Source: Toxonevra muliebris
Taxonomy: Eukaryota; Arthropoda; Insecta; Diptera; Pallopteridae
Direction of reading: 5' to 3'
DNA: 64,000 bases
Assembly: GCA_963691655.1 (NCBI GenBank)
Contig: OY829328.1
Coordinates: 8,212,204 to 8,276,203, forward strand
Of the stretch, positions 59,237-64,000 are shown in pieces (within the stretch, counting starts at the first letter, position 1; the number at the start of each line of letters is the position of its first letter). The position numbers were made by a program, and so were the translations under genes. The notes beneath the pieces were generated by a model. The model was not told the origin of the DNA. It searched no databases and saw only the letters and a program-made list of their open reading frames with translations.

Positions 59237-61650
59237 TAGGTGGAATTTTCATCATCATACGAAGTGCCACGTGGAAGAAGGTATTAAATTATATTTTGCC
59301 TAACTGACCAATTTCAAATTTCTATGCGAAATGGCACACAATGGCCATAAAATTTGATTTTAGAAATTCGAATGAGATTTCTCCAATCAAAAAAGTAATT
59401 TCTGGAAAGGAAAAATTATACAAGTTTTGTGTGTTTGTTACCTATTTGGGGGTTTTTGGGTTTGGCGTCCTTTTTGCGTAACACTAGTTTTCTGTTTATA
59501 TCATACTCTAACTTTTTAGCTTGGAGAAATCTCATATGCATTTTGGATGGCACACTCTCCATTAAATGTCCAAAGATCTACTAAACATAAAAGGAATTCA
59601 GTACAGTATAATAATCCTTTCTTCCAGTTTAAATTTAAGCGCTAAGAAATAATGAAGAAAGGGGAGAACGACAGAAAGTTCCCAAAATTTGTTATTTCCG
59701 TACTCAATTTAGTGCATTTGATTTAATAAAAAAGCAGAATAAAGAGTCTCTCTTGGCTGAGCTTAACGGAGCACTGTGCCATTGGAAATATGAACCAAAA
59801 ATTGCAACTAGCTTTCAACAATTACTGCAGAAGCTGCGGTAATGTAAAGTTAGTTAAGCCAATCCAAGATCTACTTTATTAATGCACTGCGGTGCAAGAA
59901 CGACGTCTTCGACAAATTGGCAGGCCTATCCAGAATAATGATAAATGATTCAGTATAATTTGAATTTAGGTTCGCGGTAGTATTCCAAAAATACAAAACG
60001 ATCGGCCGCAATTAGTTTACGAGTGAAAATGTTCAATCAGATCAAATACACTTCTACCACTTAAAGGTCTGAAGAAAAGTTTTTCGCTATAAGAGTAGGT
60101 GTGTGTGTGCCCCTTTAGCTGATTTTGTTCGACAGTAAAGTGCTACTACTACTGCAGGGGGAGCTAAAGACTTGCCATTGTTCCGCATTGAATTTTTCAA
60201 CCATTCTGCTTCAGATTCTTATTTAAATGTATGCAGGTGTGTTGTTTCGGCTTTTTTGGATTCTGTGTGTATGCATTTAAGTATTATTCATCTTAAGTTA
60301 ATGAACAGAGAGAGTTTTAACGAAAAGCTGGCACATTTATATCACAGTTAACTCGATATGATGCTTTACACTCAATACCTTGCATATTCTGACATATGCT
60401 CGTTTAAGTTTAGCATGGTTGAGCCTTAAGTTTGTTTCATAATGAGTGAATTTTACTTTCCCTCATTCGTTATAAACCAATGACTATGATTGATCAAAGC
60501 ATTTCCTCAACTCGGCTCAGATTAATTTGTTGTTGAGAACTCATGCTCATTACTTAGCCAACTTTTGTCTATTTTTAAGGCTGTGATTTCGATTACTGAT
60601 ATGCAATTTTCACAATACTTACTAAGTAATGTAAAAATTTCAAAATTTTGAAATCATACAAAAAGAAAATTTAAGTCATAACAAGAAATTAAAACCTTCA
60701 ACAAAACAAAGAAAAGAAGAACGCAAAAAACGTTAACAATAATGCAAATATACCCAGCATGATTTTACGATAATGAAGGCATTTATGAGTGCCTCATAGA
60801 CAAAACTCATCATATCACAACACAAACGCAACGCATCTCATCTCATCTAATCGCTTAAATGTCGAAGAGACGGCGACGACGACGACGACTGTGAGCAAAA
60901 AGCAGAAACAGAGAAGATGAAGCTTCTATGAAGAAACAAAACGCACGTTAAATACATTTTTCAAACCGAGGTTATGAAACTGTAAGGATATACAAGGATG
61001 TTGGAAAAGATATACGCAGGATACTGTGAAACAATAAGCAACGATAGCAATATTTTATAAAAACAACAGCAACAACAAAAAGTAACAACTACTAAAAAGC
61101 AGAAAAATAAAAAAAAAAACAAAGACAAAACAAAAGAAAAAAACCAGATTAAAGCGCGGTGTAATGTGTAACTGAAAGATGCAAAATCATGAAAAATAAC
61201 TTTGCTGATTTTCCTTTCAAGACATAATGCAAGATTAAAATAACAACAGCAACAACAATAACAGCAATATGTAAAGTAGACAATAACGACTATTGAAGTA
61301 TAAAATGCAAAATTGTGATTTTTATTATGATGAATATGTGTGATTTTTTTAACAACAATAGAAAACAAACAACAATAAAAAAGAGAAAAGTATCTCAGAG
61401 ATATTAATATTCATCATACACATAAATGATATGTGTAAAAAATTTGTATGTATAGATGAAAATGGAAATGAGATTGATTTTTTTTTCGTTTTCTTTTCTG
61501 CGCTCATATTTGAAGCAGTCAGAGTTAATGGAATTATAACAACAACTACAATAAGAAAATATTATACTAATTGAATGATTGAAATATTGAGTAAATTCGT
61601 GTGAGGGGAAATATTTGTGTAATGAAATTCTAATTGCCTCCTGCTGTTTA
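59237..61650. other. Unassigned; trinucleotide-rich toward the right
   Basis: No gene recognised. (CGA)n near 60880-60898 and CAACAACAGCAACAACAA-type runs at 61060-61080 and 61238-61262 give transcript-leader-like composition. A frame at about 59738-59841 (ESLLAELNGALCHWKYEPKI) is open but unrecognised. Confidence 0.4.
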
Positions 61651-62473
61651 CAGGGTGACAATTGTAAAGTGACCTAAGTTTAATACTCTGCAGTAAGCTT
61701 TGCCATTTACCGTTACTTTAATTTAAAAAGCAAATTCATTCATCATTGGCTTTGCTTTTAATTTCATTTGAATTTTTGTTATTACATTTTGAAATTTCCA
61801 TAAAAATGGACAAGGAAAATATTCGTCGTGAAATTATAAAATTTCATTTGGCAAATTATAGTAGCCGTCAAATTGCAAAGGCTTTAAATTTGTCAAGTCG
61901 TACGGTAGACCGAGCTATTATTTGATATAATGAAACTGGAGATAGAGACCGGGGAAAATTTTCAACAGTTGCCACTACTGGTTTAACAGAAAAAATTCGT
62001 AAACGAATCAAGCGAAATCCAAGGCGCTCAATGAGAAAAACCGCTAAGGAAGTGGGAGTAAACCGTGAAACAGTGCGAATCATTGCAAAATCAAAGCTTA
62101 ATCTTAAGCCGTACAAGCTCCGAAAAGCTCAAGATGTGACACAAAAAAAGAAAGATTTGCGACTGCAAAGATGCAAGGCGTTGCTACGCTCCTCCGTGTT
62201 AAAAAATGTTGAAAATATCTTGTTTACAGATGAAAAAATTTTCACGGTTGAACAACATTTCAATGCGCAAAATGACCGAATGTGGCTAACATCATCATCG
62301 CAACAAAATAGAATTGTTGGCCGAGTTCAAAAGCCAGCTTCCGTTATGGTATGGGCTGGAGTTTCCGCTAATGCCAGAACCCCTCTAATATTCGTTGAAG
62401 AGGGTGAGAGAGAAGTACGTCCTTTTGAAAATAACTGCTGAAATGTGTGCGTCACTTTACGATTGTCACCCTG
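61651..62473. mobile_element. Internally deleted Tc1/mariner-superfamily element
   Basis: CAGGGTGACAATTGTAAAGT continuing to GAC at 61651 faces an inverted copy ending at 62473, with one mismatch in 23 bp. TA lies outside both ends (61649-61650 and 62474-62475). The 823-bp element carries the first part of a transposase and has lost the rest. The group within the superfamily is not settled. Confidence 0.92.
61806..62441 (+). pseudogene. Tc1/mariner-superfamily transposase, C-terminal half deleted
   Basis: An ATG at 61806 opens MDKENIRREIIKFHLANYSS, a helix-turn-helix region ending RQIAKALNLSSRTVDRAII. A TGA at 61923-61925 interrupts the frame, which then continues unchanged to 62441. The second DNA-binding part (MRKTAKEVGVNRETVRIIAK) and the start of the catalytic domain follow: ENILFTDEKIFTVEQHFNAQ (first Asp), then QNRIVGRVQKPASVMVWAGV and SANARTPLIFVEEG. 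The frame then jumps to EREVRPFENNC and a stop, so the second and third catalytic residues are gone. The missing 3' half fits the short element length. Confidence 0.93.
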
Positions 62474-63093
62474 TATATAAAACACACGCGAATACACACA
62501 TATTCACACAAAATTCTGAGCTTGTTCTCTGAAATACTAATAAGGTTTAATTTTTCTGTCGTCAACATTTACGAAAAGTTTTTTCAATAAGCCTAAATTA
62601 TGTAATTAATCTCTGGGGAAAACAATGCCAAAAAAAAAAGAAGAAAATTGGAATCAACCAGCAACAACACAACTGAAACAAAAACACACAAGGCAACAAA
62701 ATTATGCTGCTAATAAACAAATAAAAACCAAACTGAACCAACAACATCAGAAAGAAAAACATACAATAACTAAATAACAAAAATAAACCAAAAAAAAAAT
62801 TTAATATGTAAACTTTTTCAGTTGTCGCATTCACATTTCCCAATGCCACAATTCCAGCAGCACGAAAATTGCTCCTGTTGTTGCTACTGTTTAAGTTTAT
62901 GATGGCACCGCATACCCCATGCCGCAGTATTCCGTAACTCCACCACAGCTTTACACTTAAGCATGACGACTTTAGAGCTTGATGCTGCAGGAACAATTTT
63001 CTTTTATAGATTTGCACAAATCACAGTAATTCAGAAATGAAACACAACAAAGTACAGCAATGGGATATGAAAGCAAACACACAAAAATACACG

Positions 63094-63122
63094 CATACAT
63101 ACATACATACATACATACATAC
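63094..63122 (+). repeat. (CATA)n microsatellite
   Basis: Seven uninterrupted CATA units at 63094-63122, a motif class abundant elsewhere in the window. Confidence 0.95.
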
Positions 63123-63499
63123 AAATATATGAATCACAAAAGTTAGAGCTGGAGGGAAGAAGGAAGGCGATAAATTGAGACATAGACTATAAAAAGACCA
63201 ACACACACAAAAAAGTGTAGAGTGTAGTATTTCTGTGTATGTATGTATATGTTCCCAAAATTATACGCTAGGGACAATGAGTACAGAACAATTGCAACAG
63301 CAGCTCAAAGTTAACTGCCAAGCAGATGAGTATCGAAATAAAAATGTCATTTTAGTATTTTCTCAGGGAAGAAATTAATTTAATTATAGCAATTATGAAG
63401 CATAAAAAAAAAATATTTGATGCTTTTCTTTATGCGTTTTTTAACTCTCATAATTATTTTACCGAGTGCTTCTGTTTAACATAATTATCCACGTGGATT

Positions 63500-63524
63500 T
63501 TATATATATATATATATATATATA
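63500..63524 (+). repeat. (TA)n microsatellite
   Basis: About twelve TA units. CCACGTGGATTTTATATA on the left and CACGTGATGAAATCCATATA about 30 bp to the right give a loose inverted context. Confidence 0.95.
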
Positions 63525-64000
63525 ATGTCACAGTGCCAGAACAAAGTCACGTGATGAAATCCATATATATAAATATTTTTAATCAGCATAGTCAAACCCT
63601 TAGACTTTTATATAAATGTGTTCATTCAACTTCGCAAGGGTCATAGAGTCCCACTTGTGTATGGCTTAGCGTGCATGCTAGTTGAAACCTGGTCTAAGCT
63701 CGCCGGATCGGGATGGGTGGTGCTAGCCATTTAATTCACAAATGCCATGACGATAAAAATAATTCATGCACATTTCAAAAACAAACAAACAAAAAATCTC
63801 GGACCGAACAAAAAAAAACCCTTTTGAATACCCAAAAAAAATGATTGACAGACGGTCTAAAATTATAAACTTTATCAAATGCAAAACCCAAACTTGAGAA
63901 GCATTTTAGCAATTACACGCTTCTCTTCTCTCCCCTACCCAACCATTCGAGAGATACTGTATCTCATCTCCATGCCCAACCAAAATTAAATAACTAAGGC

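Larger units (their letters stand above)
62474..64000. other. AT-rich DNA with microsatellites, no recognised gene
   Basis: No gene recognised. The relatively GC-rich 63640-63725 (CTGGTCTAAGCTCGCCGGAT, CGGGATGGGTGGTGCTAGCC) may be a short retroposon piece, but no RNA promoter boxes or tail were found. Confidence 0.4.

Noticed and set aside
60961..61368. 135-codon minus-strand frame
   Set aside because: Translation of CAA/AAAC-rich low-complexity DNA giving Cys/Phe-rich runs; not a protein pattern.
62598..63017. 139-codon minus-strand frame
   Set aside because: Hydrophobic low-complexity product of AAC/CAA-rich DNA; no homology or signal recognised.
63094..63122. CATA array considered as a CRISPR-like repeat
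   Set aside because: Simple uninterrupted microsatellite without spacers, and the genome is eukaryotic.
63640..63725. GC-rich segment that might be a tRNA-derived SINE
   Set aside because: No A and B box pair at the right spacing and no tail or target duplication.

Overview
The window reads as AT-rich nuclear DNA of a higher fly. The insect transposon families, abundant TACA/CATA and poly-T runs, CAA-rich stretches and the lack of any long open frame suggest a tephritid-like dipteran, but the species is an inference. I found no intact host protein-coding gene, no tRNA or rRNA gene and no CRISPR array. The DNA looks intergenic or like part of a very large intron. The one hint of a host exon is a short ATG-plus-splice-donor segment near 21.86 kb, and it is weak.

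Almost everything recognisable is a decayed transposable element. Non-LTR retrotransposon (LINE) remnants occur at about 2.4, 4.2-4.7, 10.6, 11.9-12.4, 18.3, 34.0, 39.5, 41.7-42.1, 56.1-56.5, 57.5-57.9 and 59.1 kb. Most keep only the 3' part of the coding region (RNase H and/or a terminal Cys/His zinc knuckle), as expected from 5' truncation during insertion. A Ty1/copia pol pseudogene lies at 23.1-24.8 kb, cut at its 3' end by a TTAA-flanked repeat. Three Tc1/mariner-superfamily remnants lie at 8.9-10.4, 54.1-54.9 and 61.7-62.5 kb. The last two have clear terminal inverted repeats, TA duplications and internally deleted transposases.

Most other structure consists of short non-autonomous elements. 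Six repeats have ends at or near TTAA (13.7, 16.6, 24.8, 32.6, 45.8 and 50.8 kb), which suggests piggyBac-type mobilisation of several unrelated families. A foldback-like element at 5.15-5.93 kb has arms of nearly 200 bp made of short subrepeats and a 9-bp target duplication. Other long inverted-repeat elements lie at 28.3, 34.5, 38.9-40.8 and 46.5-47.6 kb. hAT-like small elements lie at 14.6 and 55.3 kb.

The most informative locus is 10.9-13.1 kb. There a GC-rich retroposon with a 12-bp target duplication and a poly-A tail has inserted into the left terminal repeat of an older inverted-repeat element that also encloses a LINE fragment. Two stem-loop sequences, at 32.785-32.860 kb (27-bp perfect arms) and 39.965-40.026 kb, are candidates for small-RNA precursors or very small mobile elements. 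The long stretches between these items are AT-rich, with microsatellites and homopolymers and nothing else I could assign.
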